Origin: Symbiodinium kawagutii
Lineage: Eukaryota > Sar > Dinophyceae > Suessiales > Symbiodiniaceae
NCBI GenBank assembly: GCA_009767595.1
Contig: VSDK01011118.1
Coordinates: forward strand, 744,834 to 808,833
DNA: 64,000 nucleotides
Direction of reading: 5' to 3'
Shown: positions 23,401 through 32,947 of the stretch, one piece after another
How the letters are laid out: every line of letters starts with the position of its first letter
Position numbering within the stretch: the first letter of the stretch is position 1
Notes under the pieces: model-generated
What the model was told of the DNA's origin: nothing
The model's input: only the letters and a program-made list of their open reading frames with translations
Database searches by the model: none
Program-made: the position numbers and the translations under genes

Positions 23401-25425
23401 CGTGGCGCACCCCACGTCCAGCGCGTGATGAGCCGTGGCTCCGCTGTGCTGGAAACAGACCTCCTGGGAGCAGCCCAGATGGCTACCAGGTGAGAGGTTT
23501 CCAGCAGGTGGCAAGCATCAGTTTATAGCACTAAATCTGGGGAAGTCAGATTGAACGTAGAATATATCGAATATTGATGATTTGATTTGTTTGAACATGT
23601 TTAACGCACACGCAGTATGTGGCATCTGAAATGGTAAATATGCTGGTACAAAACCATTCTGAAGAATAACGGCCGCACATATCCGCAAATGAGAGAGACA
23701 TCACTGGATTTTGTGGTTTGCAATGACCAGCTGATGTTATCTGTCAGGCACTTCCAACGCTTCCTTGAACGCTTCCTGGATGAACTTCAAATATCTTCAA
23801 ACATTGGACCATGATAGCGATGAATGGGAGATAGCGTGGGAATCATGAGCGTCAAAATCAGGCTCAGGCTTCTGATCTGGCTAAGGATGAGGTGATGAGG
23901 ATGACGGAGAGGACCAGTGAGACTGTACACAAACATCCCAACCTCTCAAATAACACATGCGCATAAATCAAATCAGCTGCCCGGAGAAAAACACATCAAC
24001 CAGCCATTGTTAACCCTTGATTAACCATTGATAACCCATGAATTAGCCATTATTAACCCTTGACTACTAACCACTCCCAACCCCATCAAAAATGCACTTG
24101 TGAGATCCTACGAGCCCACCCCAACCATGGCAGTGCGAGCCGCCTTGACGCGATCGAAGCCGCAGGTGAGGCGACTGGCCGTGCCCAACATGGCCTTTTC
24201 AAGGAAGCCTGGGAGGCACTGCCGAGCCCCTGGTGAGTCCCAGGGATCTGTGGACCATCGGATTTGGGCGCTGGTGACACGTGGGGACATCCAACTGGTG
24301 ATTCCCCACCTGCCCGGTGAGGGTTCTTGGATTTTACCAGGGCCAGTTCTCCTCCTCCTCCTCATCCTCCTCATCCTCTCAACTGCCAGTGTCGTTTCCT
24401 GACATCTTGTTCTGCCATGGTGGGGATCACTCGAAGTAAAGTAATTTATCTTTAGTGGGAAGAGTTTTCCTCAAGGTTGGATGGCTGGGAACAGCCATGT
24501 GCGAGCATCGAGGTGGTGAAATAATCTTCCAAGGGCAACGTGCAAACCTTTAGCTTACATGCGGGATTCTCCATGTCCTTGACTTTAATGGATAGTGATG
24601 GATTGTAATGGGTATTGATGGATAATATGGATAACGATGGATCAAGGTTGATATTGATGGATAATGATGGCAAATTATTATAATGCTGGCTGGGATCAAC
24701 AGCATGCCACTATGAATTAAGAACATTTAAGAACATTCTATTGAGAACCATTCGCAGATTCTAAGAAAGAGTCAACTAATTCCATCATGTTCAATCCATT
24801 TTAAGCTGCTCTTTGGCCCGTTTGTCTGTCGCAACTGATCTTCGCCAATGGCTTTCTGTGAGAATTCTCTGCCTGCAAGTGGCTATTCTGGAGCTGCTGA
24901 AAAGCACACTGACCCAACTTCCACCACAGCACATGACCAAGCAACTGGACTTTGGGCCATAATGGAAATGTAAATATTCGTTCAACGCTGTATCCTTGGG
25001 AGCTGGTCATGAGGCTCTCTCTCGGGGGTCTCTCAGCAGTTGTCACAAATTGGAAGGACGGCAATGTGTGGCCGGAGATGCCACATCTACAAGGAATGCT
25101 TTGAGGGCGAGTGCATGCAGGTCCAGGTCATCTGATAAGACTTAATAAGAATGGTGAGTTCTCGCTGGCTCTTCCTACCGTATCAAACCAATGCATCCAA
25201 GTCTGTCAATTCTCGGTGGCTAGTAAATCGCTTGCTGAAAGTTTAATCTTTAGTGGCTTTATAGTAAACCAATCATGCATCATATCCCAAAAAGACTGAA
25301 AATCTCAGTTTGTGGCTGGGTTCGCCACCAAGAATATCTGTCAGGTTAAGGGATTCCATGGCTCCCAAGTACCCAGGAGGCCCAGAATCTGTTTCGTACT
25401 CGGAGGCAGCACCACCGAAGTCTCG
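14254..25425 (-). CDS. Methyltransferase of OvoA C-terminal type (4-mercaptohistidine N1-methyltransferase), nine exons
   Basis: Reading right to left, exons at 25390-25425, 24946-24994, 24126-24208, 23326-23463, 20540-20596, 18866-18953, 17405-17513, 16232-16277 and 14254-14326 join mostly in phase. They give the known order of this family: YETD..LNEYLHFHYG, then SAM motif I (ALDVGCATGALTF) with GID..FIE, an acidic DAMDM after strand 4, FDLILACNVLCRL, PGGVVVLVTPFAWLEAWTPR and EWLG. In the ovothiol pathway this domain methylates the imidazole of 4-mercaptohistidine, and in canonical OvoA it is fused behind DinB-like and FGE-type sulfoxide synthase domains. I found no FGE or DinB exon upstream, nor the usual C-terminal exon, so whether this is a full OvoA or a stand-alone methyltransferase is open. 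A small exon between 20540 and 18953 may be missing (a candidate lies at 20222-20239). Introns are up to about 2.7 kb and hold repeats and the assembly gap. Confidence 0.8.
16232..16277 (-). CDS. Methyltransferase exon 8 (TPFAWLEAWTP motif)
   Basis: Minus: AACCAAG|G CTGGTGACACC.., 15 codons LVTPFAWLEAWTPRE, donor CGAGAG|GTGGGG. The family signature 'SPYSWLEEYTPK' is clear. The split GT|G codon with exon 7 restores an uninterrupted strand-5 segment. Confidence 0.8.
16291..16410. repeat. Imperfect foldback with direct repeat
   Basis: GTGATGGCTGGTG and CATCACCAGCCATCAC are inverted. GATGATAAGTTAAGGCTCA occurs twice in direct orientation. Lies in the intron upstream of exon 8. Confidence 0.6.
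17405..17513 (-). CDS. Methyltransferase exon 7 (FDLILACNVLCRL, strands 4-5)
   Basis: Minus: CGCTTCCAG|GA, 35 codons, then GTCGTCGT|GTACCC. It reads AKFDLILACNVLCRLRWP, a helix (KDWLALLPKSL) and APGGVV. This is the most diagnostic stretch after motif I and aligns from memory of the family with 'FDVVLAANLLCRLPDP..FLDRLP..VKPGG'. The open frame runs past the donor to 17266, which is intron. Confidence 0.85.
18629..18735. repeat. Family E repeat copy 1
   Basis: CTCTGGTTGATTAATAGAGG, then CTTGAATTCCCATTAAATTTGGTACC and GGGTTAACA recur at about 46700-46800 (CACCTGGTTGATTAGTAGGG.., GGTTTCCCATTAATTGGTACC, GGGTTAACA). Confidence 0.6.
18866..18953 (-). CDS. Methyltransferase exon 6 (ERCSF..DAMDM)
   Basis: Minus: GGGCCAG|GTGCGC, 29 codons plus G, donor ACAG|GACAAG (GA type). 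It reads VRGAASITLSVRPERCSF, then ACIDAMDMLQT. The family has 'R(V)SF..GDAMNLP' here, immediately before the FD(L)xLA strand of exon 7. A GT donor further on would insert four residues; the GA donor gives the better family spacing. Confidence 0.75.
19094..19119. repeat. (TC)n microsatellite
   Basis: Uninterrupted TCTCTC run of about 24 bp within an intron of the methyltransferase gene. A similar run lies at 33330-33348. Confidence 0.95.
19719..19812. mobile_element. Family A element, diverged
   Basis: TTAGGGTTTGGGAACCCCAA at the left and GTACCCCCCAATTCAAGAAA at the right keep the family arrangement (GGG..CCCC inward, AAGAAAC outward) with an AAATGATTT core. Ends are worn. Confidence 0.4.
20434..20492. 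repeat. (ATC)n microsatellite
   Basis: About 19 perfect ATC units directly downstream (minus sense) of methyltransferase exon 5. The poly-Asp frame on the minus strand is an artefact. Confidence 0.95.
20540..20596 (-). CDS. Methyltransferase exon 5 (AVPYM segment)
   Basis: Minus: TCCGAG|GCC, 19 codons, donor CAGAAG|GTCTCG. It reads ACGTLQRRRAVPYMLPGQK. Joined to exon 4 (..MAFIE) it restores the family stretch 'FI(D/E)A..L..G..PY'. Phase 0 at both ends. Confidence 0.7.
20778..21157. repeat. 12-bp tandem array, left side of gap
   Basis: Units TTTCTGACATTC and TCTTCTGACATA alternate with variants for about 380 bp up to the assembly gap. All six frames stay open or nearly so because the period is divisible by 3 (minus reads MSERMSEDMSER..). 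Not a gene. Confidence 0.9.
21158..21913. other. Assembly gap (756 N)
   Basis: The run of N is bounded by two different tandem arrays (12-bp on the left, 40-bp on the right), so the gap most likely hides a collapsed tandem region whose true length is unknown. Confidence 0.99.
21914..22134. repeat. 40-bp tandem array, right side of gap
   Basis: About 5.5 units beginning GGTCGTGGTTGAGGTCCGGC at 21914, 21954, 21994, 22034, 22074 and 22114. The sequence is unrelated to the array left of the gap. Confidence 0.95.
22133..22176. repeat. (GGAGA)n run
   Basis: GAGGAGAGGAGAGGACAGGA-type simple repeat directly after the 40-bp array. Confidence 0.9.
22300..22455. mobile_element. Family B element
   Basis: CTGGTTGGTGCTTCTAACTC at the left and GACCACCAACCAG at the right, with the core AGTCAACCAATCAACC..CATTTGTCAATG. 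In the methyltransferase intron between exons 5 and 4. Confidence 0.6.
22786..22880. repeat. Two-copy 48-bp direct repeat
   Basis: TATGCCCTTGGTGTTATGGA..ACGCAAATGTAAAA starts at 22791 and again at 22839 with one or two differences. Confidence 0.8.
23326..23463 (-). CDS. Methyltransferase exon 4 (SAM motif I)
   Basis: Minus: GCTCCCAG|GAGGTC, exactly 46 codons, donor ATCGAG|GCGAAG (GC type). It reads EVCFQHSG, then HHALDVGCATGALTFALSER and VSGIDTSMAFIE. LDVGCATG is the glycine-rich SAM-binding loop, and the acidic residue ending strand 2 is the D of GID. The wording ('C.E.C.....ALD.GCA.G..(S/T)FEL...F..V.GID.S..FI') is that of the OvoA-type methyltransferase rather than a generic one. Confidence 0.9.
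24126..24208 (-). CDS. Methyltransferase exon 3 (candidate)
   Basis: Minus: CTCCCAG|GC, 27 codons, donor GCCATG|GTTGGG. It reads FLEKAMLGTASRLTC and GFDRVKAARTAM. The start phase (2 nt) fits the 1-nt end of exon 2, and the phase-0 end fits exon 4. In the family this region is variable and leads into 'CAE.C', so identity rests on position, phase and borders. Confidence 0.6.
24946..24994 (-). CDS. Methyltransferase exon 2 (NEYLHFHYG motif)
   Basis: Minus: CTCCCAAG|GAT, 16 codons plus A, donor AAGTCCA|GTTGC. It reads DTALNEYLHFHYGPKS. With exon 1 it restores YETD-TALNEYLHFHYG, the N-terminal signature of the OvoA-type methyltransferase ('YETD.LL.EYL.FHYG'). Confidence 0.8.
25390..25425 (-). CDS. 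Methyltransferase exon 1 seen (YETD)
   Basis: Minus: CCACTCAG|CGAGAC, 12 codons RDFGGAASEYET, donor ACA|GATTCT (GA type). Exon 2 supplies the D. Repeated AG-A context at both splice borders makes the exact cut ambiguous by a few bases. More 5' exons must exist. Confidence 0.7.
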
Positions 25426-25535
25426 CTGAGTGGTGGTGAGGGATGCACCGCCACGCACGCCTCTGGGCTTTTTTCGCCTCGAGGCTTGGTGAGGCTTGGG
25501 CACCTGCTCTGATCTTGGTGGCGCCATTAGTGGCC

Positions 25536-25645
25536 ATATGGTGGTTTCTCAAAATAAGGGACCCCCAAAAAACGTTGTTTTATTATTAAAAAATGCCTAA
25601 TAGTGGATGATTTAGGGGTACCCCTATTTTGAGAAACACCCATAT
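25536..25645. mobile_element. Family A element, best copy 1
   Basis: ATATGGTGGTTTCTCAAAAT at the left and the inverted TATTTTGAGAAACACCCATAT at the right, continued inward by GGGACCCCC and GGGGTACCCC. The core has AAAATG..GGATGATTTAGG. About 110 bp, no coding capacity. Directly abutted by a family C element. Confidence 0.8.
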
Positions 25646-25775
25646 TGCGATGGGTCAAGCAGTTTGTCAACCAACTCATGGGGGATAAAAACCAACAAAA
25701 CTATAGGGAAAGCAATGGTTAACGATAGGGGAACCACGGGTACGGGGTACGGGGTGAACTGACCCACAGCCATAT
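25646..25775. mobile_element. Family C element, best copy 1
   Basis: GCGATGGGTCAAGCAGTTTG at the left, GAACTGACCCACAGCCATAT inverted at the right. Core: CAACCAACTCATGGGGGATA, AACAAAACTATAGGGAAAGC and GATAGGGGAACCACGGGTAC. Shared with 45072-45214, 49061-49180, 33922-34019 and, inverted, about 31374-31476. Confidence 0.75.
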
Positions 25776-26140
25776 CCCAACAAGCCTCAAAAACTACGGT
25801 AGTAGCATGATCCACCCAGGTTTAATCTGGATGTTCAGCACTTTCAGTGCCAATTGTGCCATTCATGCCGCATAGAACTTGTATTCATGCGAGCCTCCAA
25901 GTCTCCAACCTACCCTCTTGACCTTCGGCTGAACTGTGGGAAATACACATGACTTGCAATCATTTTGACGCAAAAAGTGTTCCAGCCAAGAGACAACCAG
26001 ATTAGAAAACATGAGCAACGCAAAGAACATCCATTACAACACCACCATCACCACCAGCCAGGCCACCCCAAAGCTACAGACAGGGCAGCGACCGCCAGAA
26101 ACGACAGGGACCACAGCGGCACAGATGACCATGGGGAGAC

Positions 26141-26185
26141 CGCCATGGGGAAGCTGGCTGAGGAGATGCCGTTGCTGGTGCAGAA
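26141..26185 (-). CDS. Candidate exon upstream of the methyltransferase
   Basis: Minus: TTCTACAAG|TTCTGC, 15 codons FCTSNGISSASFPMA, donor ATGGCG|GTCTCC, phase 0. The phase would fit exon 1 at 25425. The plus strand is open too (a helix-like KATDRAATARNDRDHSG frame), so support is weak. Confidence 0.3.
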
Positions 26186-26221
26186 CTTGTAGAAATGCCA
26201 TAGTGATCCGATGACATGCGC

Positions 26222-26319
26222 CATCTCAAAACAGGGAACCCCGAGAACTGGTCGGTTTGTTATTAAATGATTTGTAAAGGATGATTTGGGGGTATCCCGA
26301 TTTCAAGAAACCACCACGT
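26222..26319. mobile_element. Family A element
   Basis: CATCTCAAAACAGGGAACCCC at the left, GGGGGTATCCCGATTTCAAG AAACCACCACGTG at the right, core GGATGATTTGGG. Confidence 0.6.
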
Positions 26320-27284
26320 GCATGACACCTGGCAAAAACATGCAAATAACACGACCCGAACCTAAGTGAAGAACAATTTGTGAAATGTGTGTGTGTGTGT
26401 GTGTGGGTCGGTGTGGCAAGGAAACCTGCTCAGATGAGATGTGAACCGGCATCATGATGATATATGCGCTTCAGAGTTTGAAGGCAAACGTGGTCACTAT
26501 GGCGAATGAGCACGGTTGATTGCGAACAAGTGTGATCCAATACATAAATCCACACCAATAGTATTGCTTAATCGCAGTGCTGACTGAGACGTACCAAAAC
26601 AAACAATGCGTACACAATACACAAACGCGCATGAATGCGTTGCAAAGGCTAGGTTGCTGTGTGAACATATGATGCAATTCTCATTTGTCTCAAGAATATG
26701 GTTGGGTAGTTCAAATACTTTGCATTCACGGCAAAACACATTGCATTCATAAATCATCATAAATCCCGGCTGACAGCAACTACTTTCAATGCATAAGCGC
26801 ATGTATGCAAAAAGTGGTTAACATGCCAAAAAGAAACACCTACTATATCCAAGAAAGTTCCTGAAAAACAAGTATCAACGTCGTACAACATTACCAAACT
26901 TCTATGCATGTCACCACCCATCCGCTAATGCTGACTACAGTGGATAGGGTGGATTACCGTCTACCATCCTTGAGCCCAAGGGAGCTACATGGTTGGCATC
27001 GGCATCCACACCCAAGCAGGTACCCGGATGACAGGGCTGTGCCCAAGCTCTGGTGGGCGTTCCAACCTTTCCGAAAAAATAGTCAACCCACCAACATCCA
27101 CCAACCACGTGTTACTATTGGGGAGAAGAAAAATTGCATAAAAAAGCATCAGCCAGGGGAACCAGTTCATTGCTCACAAGCCACCAACCCCATCCACCAC
27201 CACCATTTGGTGGCCACTCCTGGGGGCCGCTCAACTGGCCTCCCTTCCCCCCAGCGTTGGCATCCCGGCCAGGAGTGCCAGGAC

Positions 27285-29010
27285 CTCTGCAAGGATCCAT
27301 GGCAACCACCTCCACGTCCATGATGACCTGGTCGCGCTGTCTGTCCCACCGTGACATGGCGAAAGACAGGTGCAAAGGCGTCCGCGCCAAAGCCGGCGTG
27401 CTTGGACACATGCAAGAACTAAGAACATACAATCATAGATAAAATCATAGTAACATATATATATATATATACAAACTACAAAACAAAATGAATCAGCAAA
27501 TAGAATCAAGTAGATGGATAGATGGATTGGAGTGGATGGGTGGACAAAAATAAACGCACATGTACTATATAAGTGGTATGCATACCTCTGCACGTACCTC
27601 AGAAATGCACACAAGAATGATGCAGGCAATGCCTGCATGAGCCTACCAAGACATACTCATCTGCAAAAAAACATGATGATATGCAATGCATTCACGTGTC
27701 TGCACGGTCCAACGTTTTCCACTATGCTGCATTCCTAAAATCATCATCTTCGAGTGAGCGGTTTGGGGTTCATGTGTAGCTCGGCAAAAACACCAAGCTA
27801 CTCTTGCTTAATGTTTGACCAACCGAGGGCGGTTGGCTGATACTCTCCCAATCAGGACGCGTGGGTCTTGGGTGTTCCTCCCAAACAAACATTGCATGTC
27901 TTGGGTCACCAGGTGTCTAGGACAGCCAGTTGCGGCCCTGGGTTCCCGGAACACATCCCGCCGGCCGGTTGGACTTCATGGCTTGGCTCTTCAAGTACAA
28001 GTGCCCCTGGCACCAGGAAGAACGTAGCACGTCAGGTTTCTGCGAAACCATCGAAGGATTTTACCACTTGTTGCTGGAATTGAATGTAATTGATGCAAAT
28101 CTCAAAGAACCATAGTTGTGTGGGGGGATGCGGAACCTTAAAAACTATAGAGGCTGAACGGCCAAGTTGGCTGGTCACGTCGGAGGTCACAAATTGGTGG
28201 CTTCGCTCCTCGGGCGCTTTCACACTGCCGCTGAATGGTTAGCTATGGCGAGCTGCTTAAGAACAACGGAGCCTGGAAAAAAGAACCTGTGGAATGTTGC
28301 ATGGGCCAGCAATTCCAAGACCCCGCAAGCACTCAAATGCACATAATTACACTGCATGAAAGAATCGTCAGCCAGAATTGCAAAATGCCTATAGCATCCT
28401 ATAACCACATTCAAAACCCAAGCATCTACACGTTACCAACCATTCCACTTGAAAGCCAAGCCCCGAGCCCCTAGCAGCTCGCCATTGGTCGCTCAATACA
28501 TTTGCCGTACAAAAATTCAGTTTGTTGGTGCTCGAAGTGTTCTACTCCAAGTGCGGGGTAGCGCTGGAAAGGTGATGATAAGTCCCAACAAAGGGACGAT
28601 AAGGACTACGAACCAGCTATAGCTGTCATGGTTTCTAACTACCTTAGCTGGGTTCAACTACCAGTCGTAGGGTGTCATAACCCAACCTCTAATGACTGGG
28701 GTTCACCCCTGGCAGCACCCCTGGCCAGTCGCCTGTCCACCAGGACCCACCCGGGATGCGATGACTTCTACTGCTTCCTGCTGGCCTCATGGGTGCGGAA
28801 GGTGCACACCCAAGCAAAGAAAACAAACATAAGTTGGGTGACCACAGGGGGCACCATGGGGCACCAACCTGTGTTTTCATCCCATGTCTTGTGCGAAAAA
28901 CATTGGTATAACAGGCACTTGCAGATTTTCCACGAAGAACTGCGGCTTGGGATCCCCGTGATGGGCAGGACGGACGGTCCAATGCTCCACCGTTTTGTGT
29001 TCGGCGGCCG
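27285..29010 (-). CDS. Multi-exon segment of an unrecognised protein (four exons)
   Basis: Exons at 28919-29010 (30 codons, HKTVEHWTVRPAHHGDPKPQ then FFVENLQ), 28751-28777 (EAVEVIASR), 27924-28006 (GHLYLKSQAMKSNRPAGCVP then GTQGRNW) and 27285-27400 (TPALARTPLHLSFAM, SRWDRQRDQVIMDVEVVAMD) join in consistent phase (0, 0, 2). Acceptors are GAGCAG|CG, CAGCAG|G, TGCCAG|G and TCCAAG|C; donors are all GT. The joined text reads as a globular protein, not low complexity, but I recognise no domain. It lies just upstream of the methyltransferase and could be its N-terminal part or a separate gene. It does not resemble the FGE-type sulfoxide synthase of OvoA. Confidence 0.5.
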
Positions 29011-29162
29011 CTGCTCAAGCACTGGGCAGCTCCCACAGGATGCAACCCACTAGTTCAACTCACCTGAATCGATAGGATTGTAACCACATATTGGTGGGAA
29101 TGGCTTGTAACTATATAGGTTCAACATGAACGAATTATACAATTTAAAATAATGAATATGAT

Positions 29163-29178
29163 CTAGCTATCTATCTAC

Positions 29179-29210
<32 letters not shown>

Positions 29211-29212
29211 TA
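29163..29212. repeat. (CTAT)n microsatellite
   Basis: About 11 tetranucleotide units with one interruption. Confidence 0.95.
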
Positions 29213-29448
29213 ACTTATTTTAATATATTTAAATTTATATATGTATTATGCATCTAATTAGATATAATTTCATCATGTGACAATGTTATACCCATGGTGT
29301 TTCGACTGTGAGTCAAACAAACGACCAATGCCACGTGGGTTGGGTCTCCACCTGCCTTCGCCCACCGAAATCGAGACAGGTGGAGCCTCAGTCACGACGC
29401 GACAACGGCGGTGGCAGCAGCTACGACGTATGCAGTGATGGGAGATCC

Positions 29449-29594
29449 ATATGGGGTTTCTCAAGCCACGGACCCCCCAATGTTGTGGTTGGTTTATCAC
29501 TCAACATGATTCTTAATGATAAGATCACTTGATTCTTATTTATGGAGTGGATGATAGCTGGGGGCTCACCGAATCTTAAGAAACCACCCATATG
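29449..29594. mobile_element. Family A element, long copy
   Basis: ATATGGGGTTTCTCAAGCCA at the left and TTAAGAAACCACCCATATG inverted at the right. The core has an extra GATTCTTA-bearing segment compared with 110-bp copies. Confidence 0.6.
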
Positions 29595-29930
29595 ATTCAT
29601 GGTTCGTAGCAAGGGTTATCAATAGGCGGTAATTCAACCAACAATTTCATGGTCGATGATGGCTCCTCATGGAAGATCCAGCCATTGATAACTACTAGTT
29701 ACTAGCGGTGAAGAAATGTGACTAACCAACTGATAATGATCACCAATGACTGATAAGGAAAGATCCAGCTGCTAATAACACCCCCACAGTTCAACTATAC
29801 ATAGCCTGGAATTTACCATCAAGTAAAGGGGGGCTATTGATATAGACCTAATATCTTTTTCCAGACAGTCTACACATAGACCCCGCTGACGTGTGCCTCC
29901 AAGATTTGGATGTAGTCACTGCAAAATGTG

Positions 29931-30036
29931 GGGCTTTCTCAAGCCATTAGGAATCCTAGAGTTATTCTTGGCGTATTGCTATAAATGATCAATATAAATG
30001 ATGCTTTGCACCCCCCATTTGAAGAAAATGAAGAAA
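29931..30036. mobile_element. Family A element, degenerate
   Basis: GGGGCTTTCTCAAGCCATTA at the left and GCACCCCCCATTTGAAGAAA at the right, with TATTGCTATAAATGATCAAT between, as in family A. Confidence 0.4.
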
Positions 30037-30986
30037 TTCTGACAAGGAATGCGCGCAGGCAAACCAAGTCCAACCACTGTATGGATCTCAGGACGCCATG
30101 TGTTTCAGCTTGACAGCAATAGTCAGGCTGATGATTCACTCCCGTAGTTTGCAACACACATTTGTAGACATTTGTTCCCAAGCCATTCTAGGGTGACATA
30201 GTAACTTTGCACCTTGCCTTAACAATAGGAACCACGCAGTCAAGAAACTGAAGCAAAACATTGACATTTCAGTGTGATTACCCTACTTGAATCCCACACA
30301 GCCCAATCCGAAGTCTTTTGTCATGACTCCACATTCTGACCAGCACAATTCAAAGTTCACTTGAACACAATACCCACCATCATTCACCAGCAGTAACCAT
30401 TAGACCATGAGCAGTAACGATTATATGGAGTAAACTGCATTAATTAATAACAATCACTGATAACCACTGGCTATCATCAAGGTTGATATGAACAACATCA
30501 ACCAACTGATGGACTAGTTGTAGTTATCACTAGATGAGTTGTAGTAACCATTGGTGTCATAGCTACTGGTTCTAGTCCAACTCATGGATCCAATAGTTCC
30601 AGTTCTAGTTCTGCTTATCGTAATCGACCGTTGGTAATATGACCATGCATCTAACGATCAGTACCCCGTCCCATCCCGTCCCTATCCCAGGTTTCATCCC
30701 AGTGGCGTTTTGGTCTTCAATGGGCACTAATCCATAGCCAGGCCTTAGTCCCGCACGCTGGGGACGCTCGACACATGGCTACTATAGTGGAGTTTGCCAC
30801 GGTCGCTCCTGGTCTTGGTTGTGGTGTATACTAAATTGGCATGGTCATTCCATGATATGCATGATATACTAGTCCTCAATGAGCGTGGCTATCTCGTGTT
30901 GTCCCATTTTATGATATACTAGTTGCGTATACTTCGTAGCACAGTAAGGTGCCGAGTTGTATAGTAAAGTATGTACTGTTTATTCA

Positions 30987-31065
30987 CTGGTTGGCGGTTT
31001 CAACCCCTATGAATAGTAGTCAACCAACCAGTTGTTAATAGATAATAGGAAAACCCACCAACCAG
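30987..31065. mobile_element. Family B element with perfect 5-bp target duplication
   Basis: CTGGTTGGCGGTTTCAACCC to CCCACCAACCAG, about 79 bp. ATTCA occurs at 30982-30986 and 31066-31070. The core has AGTCAACCAACCAGTTGTTA. Confidence 0.75.
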
Positions 31066-31284
31066 ATTCAGTACTCATAGGTGCTGGATACAGGCCGACA
31101 ATAATCATCTGAAAGCACCATCACTCGATACCCCAAAAAACAAAACCAGCACGACGAGCCCACAGGTGCGGGTAGGAGGCAGCTGCCCGATGAATGTTGG
31201 CCCGCCATGCAGCTATCAGCGAGTTGGGGAACCCCCCAGGAAGCCGTGCCAGTGATGCCTTAATCCCAAGGTTGAATCATGTCT

Positions 31285-31594
31285 GGTTGGTAGTTGAACC
31301 ACCCCTATGCAGCCATCAACCACCAATTAGGAACCATTTTTGCTAAGCAACCTTATAAGCAACCAATCTTTCGTTGGTACCCCTGGTTCCCCTCTCATTA
31401 ACCATTGTTTCCCTACAAAATGGTTGGTCATTATCCCCTATTATCGGCTGGTCAACTGCTTGACTCATAGCCATATATAGCTGGTATATCCCTACAGTTG
31501 CTAGTTGTTATCCCCTATTATGAACCATTAACCATTGGTTGGTTGATTTGTTCACCATGGTTATTAGCACAACAAAAAATCTAAAACCACCAGC
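31285..31594. mobile_element. Family B element carrying a nested, inverted family C copy
   Basis: Left end CTGGTTGGTAGTTGAACCAC, right end AAATCTAAAACCACCAGCC. Between them, about 31374-31476, is family C in reverse orientation (GGTACCCCTGGTTCCCC.. to TTGACTCATAGCCATAT). Unusually long for the family, as expected of a nested insertion. Confidence 0.55.
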
Positions 31595-31608
31595 CACACT
31601 ACGAATAC

Positions 31609-31740
31609 ATCAGCGACCCCGCCCGCGGCTTCGCCCAGGGACATGATGGCGATACGCTCGCGGCTACTGGCGATACAAAAGGTACCCTCAGGCATCCACC
31701 TATCCACAGCGGCATTCGCCAAGGCGAAAAGGAGGCGTTT
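31609..31740 (-). CDS. Internal exon (44 codons), unrecognised
   Basis: Minus: CTCCTTCAG|AAACGC, exactly 44 codons, donor GCTGAT|GTATTCG, phase 0 at both ends. It reads KRLLFALANAAVDRWMPEG, then FCIASSRERIAIMSLGEAAG and GVAD. Clearly protein-like. It lies just 3' of the FKBP-like chain and may be a further exon of that gene. Confidence 0.6.
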
Positions 31741-32087
31741 CTGAAGGAGTTTGGGAGTTAAGCTTCAATGGAGCTTGGAAAATAAGAAGAAGCTCCATTG
31801 AAGCTAGTAGTGACTAGCTTAATGACTCTAGCTAATTCGTAACCGATTTGTTCAATGACTTTGGAGCCAGTGCGGAGAATAGGGCAAATCAGAAGAAATT
31901 GCAGCCAATGAGGAGACTGTCCCTCCGGTAGCTGAACCTTGCTAATGGAATATCACAATGATTCATCAAACTGCTGGCAGGAAAAAAATCATGCTGGCAG
32001 CCAAGAATAAGTGGCCTCCAATCCTCTCATCAAGTCGCCAAAGTGACAGGCCACGCGCCAACTTCTGGGTTTGTTGATGCCACGGCC

Positions 32088-32208
32088 ACATGGGTGTTTC
32101 TCAAAATCGGGGTACCCCAAAAATGATTGGTTTCTGTTGGTTGATTGCTATATAGGGTAAATAAAGGATGACTTGGGGGATCCCCTATTTGTAGAAACAC
32201 CCACATGG
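32088..32208. mobile_element. Family A element, best copy 2
   Basis: CATGGGTGTTTCTCAAAATC at the left, ATTTGTAGAAACACCCACATG inverted at the right, inner GGGGTACCCC / GGGGGATCCCC, core GTTGATTGCTATATAGGG..GGATGACTT. Symmetry extends slightly into the flanks (GATGCCAC / GATGCCAC). Confidence 0.8.
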
Positions 32209-32947
32209 TTGATGCCACCCAGCTTCCCCAAGCTTGGGAATGGCCAGCCGCACCATGGTGCTGCCTCCGCACTCGCCAGTGGACGGCGACGTTGTCGAGG
32301 TCCTGCACCCGCGGAAGCGCGACGGTTGGAGATGGGCCATCACCGTAGTGGAACCAGCATCATTGGTACCATGATAGTGGTGCCTAGTAATAATAACAAC
32401 GAAAAATAACCATATGTAATCATAATATTAGTAATCATGGTACCAATGATATTTGGTACCATTTGGCAACCAAATGGTTAATCATGGTGAATAATAATAA
32501 TAGTAATAATAATAATAATAATTATAGCAAACATAATAATGGTTAACTAAAATAATCTGGTTAAGAACGGTTGATAATGGGTAGTATATGCTTAATAACG
32601 GTCAATGCGGATCATTTCTAGTTGGTGGCTGAGCCACCCCTGCACAAAATATGCATCACTAACCAGTGATTACCCATGACTCACCAGCCAATGTGCAACA
32701 ACACCTAGCGCAAAAAGAATACTGAAGCGTTCAGCGCCTCAGCTTGTGTTGTATTGGCCGCCAGTGACTCACAATGCAAGACTAATCAAACAAGATTGTC
32801 ATTCATTAAGAGCAAAGTGACAACCAACCAATTGAGGGCCCTCTGAATGATTGTACAACATAATGATATCTCCTTAGATCGGAGAATACTTGAGTATGAA
32901 CTATCATTAATGGAAAGTTGGGAACTAGCATAGTTAAGGGTCATTAA

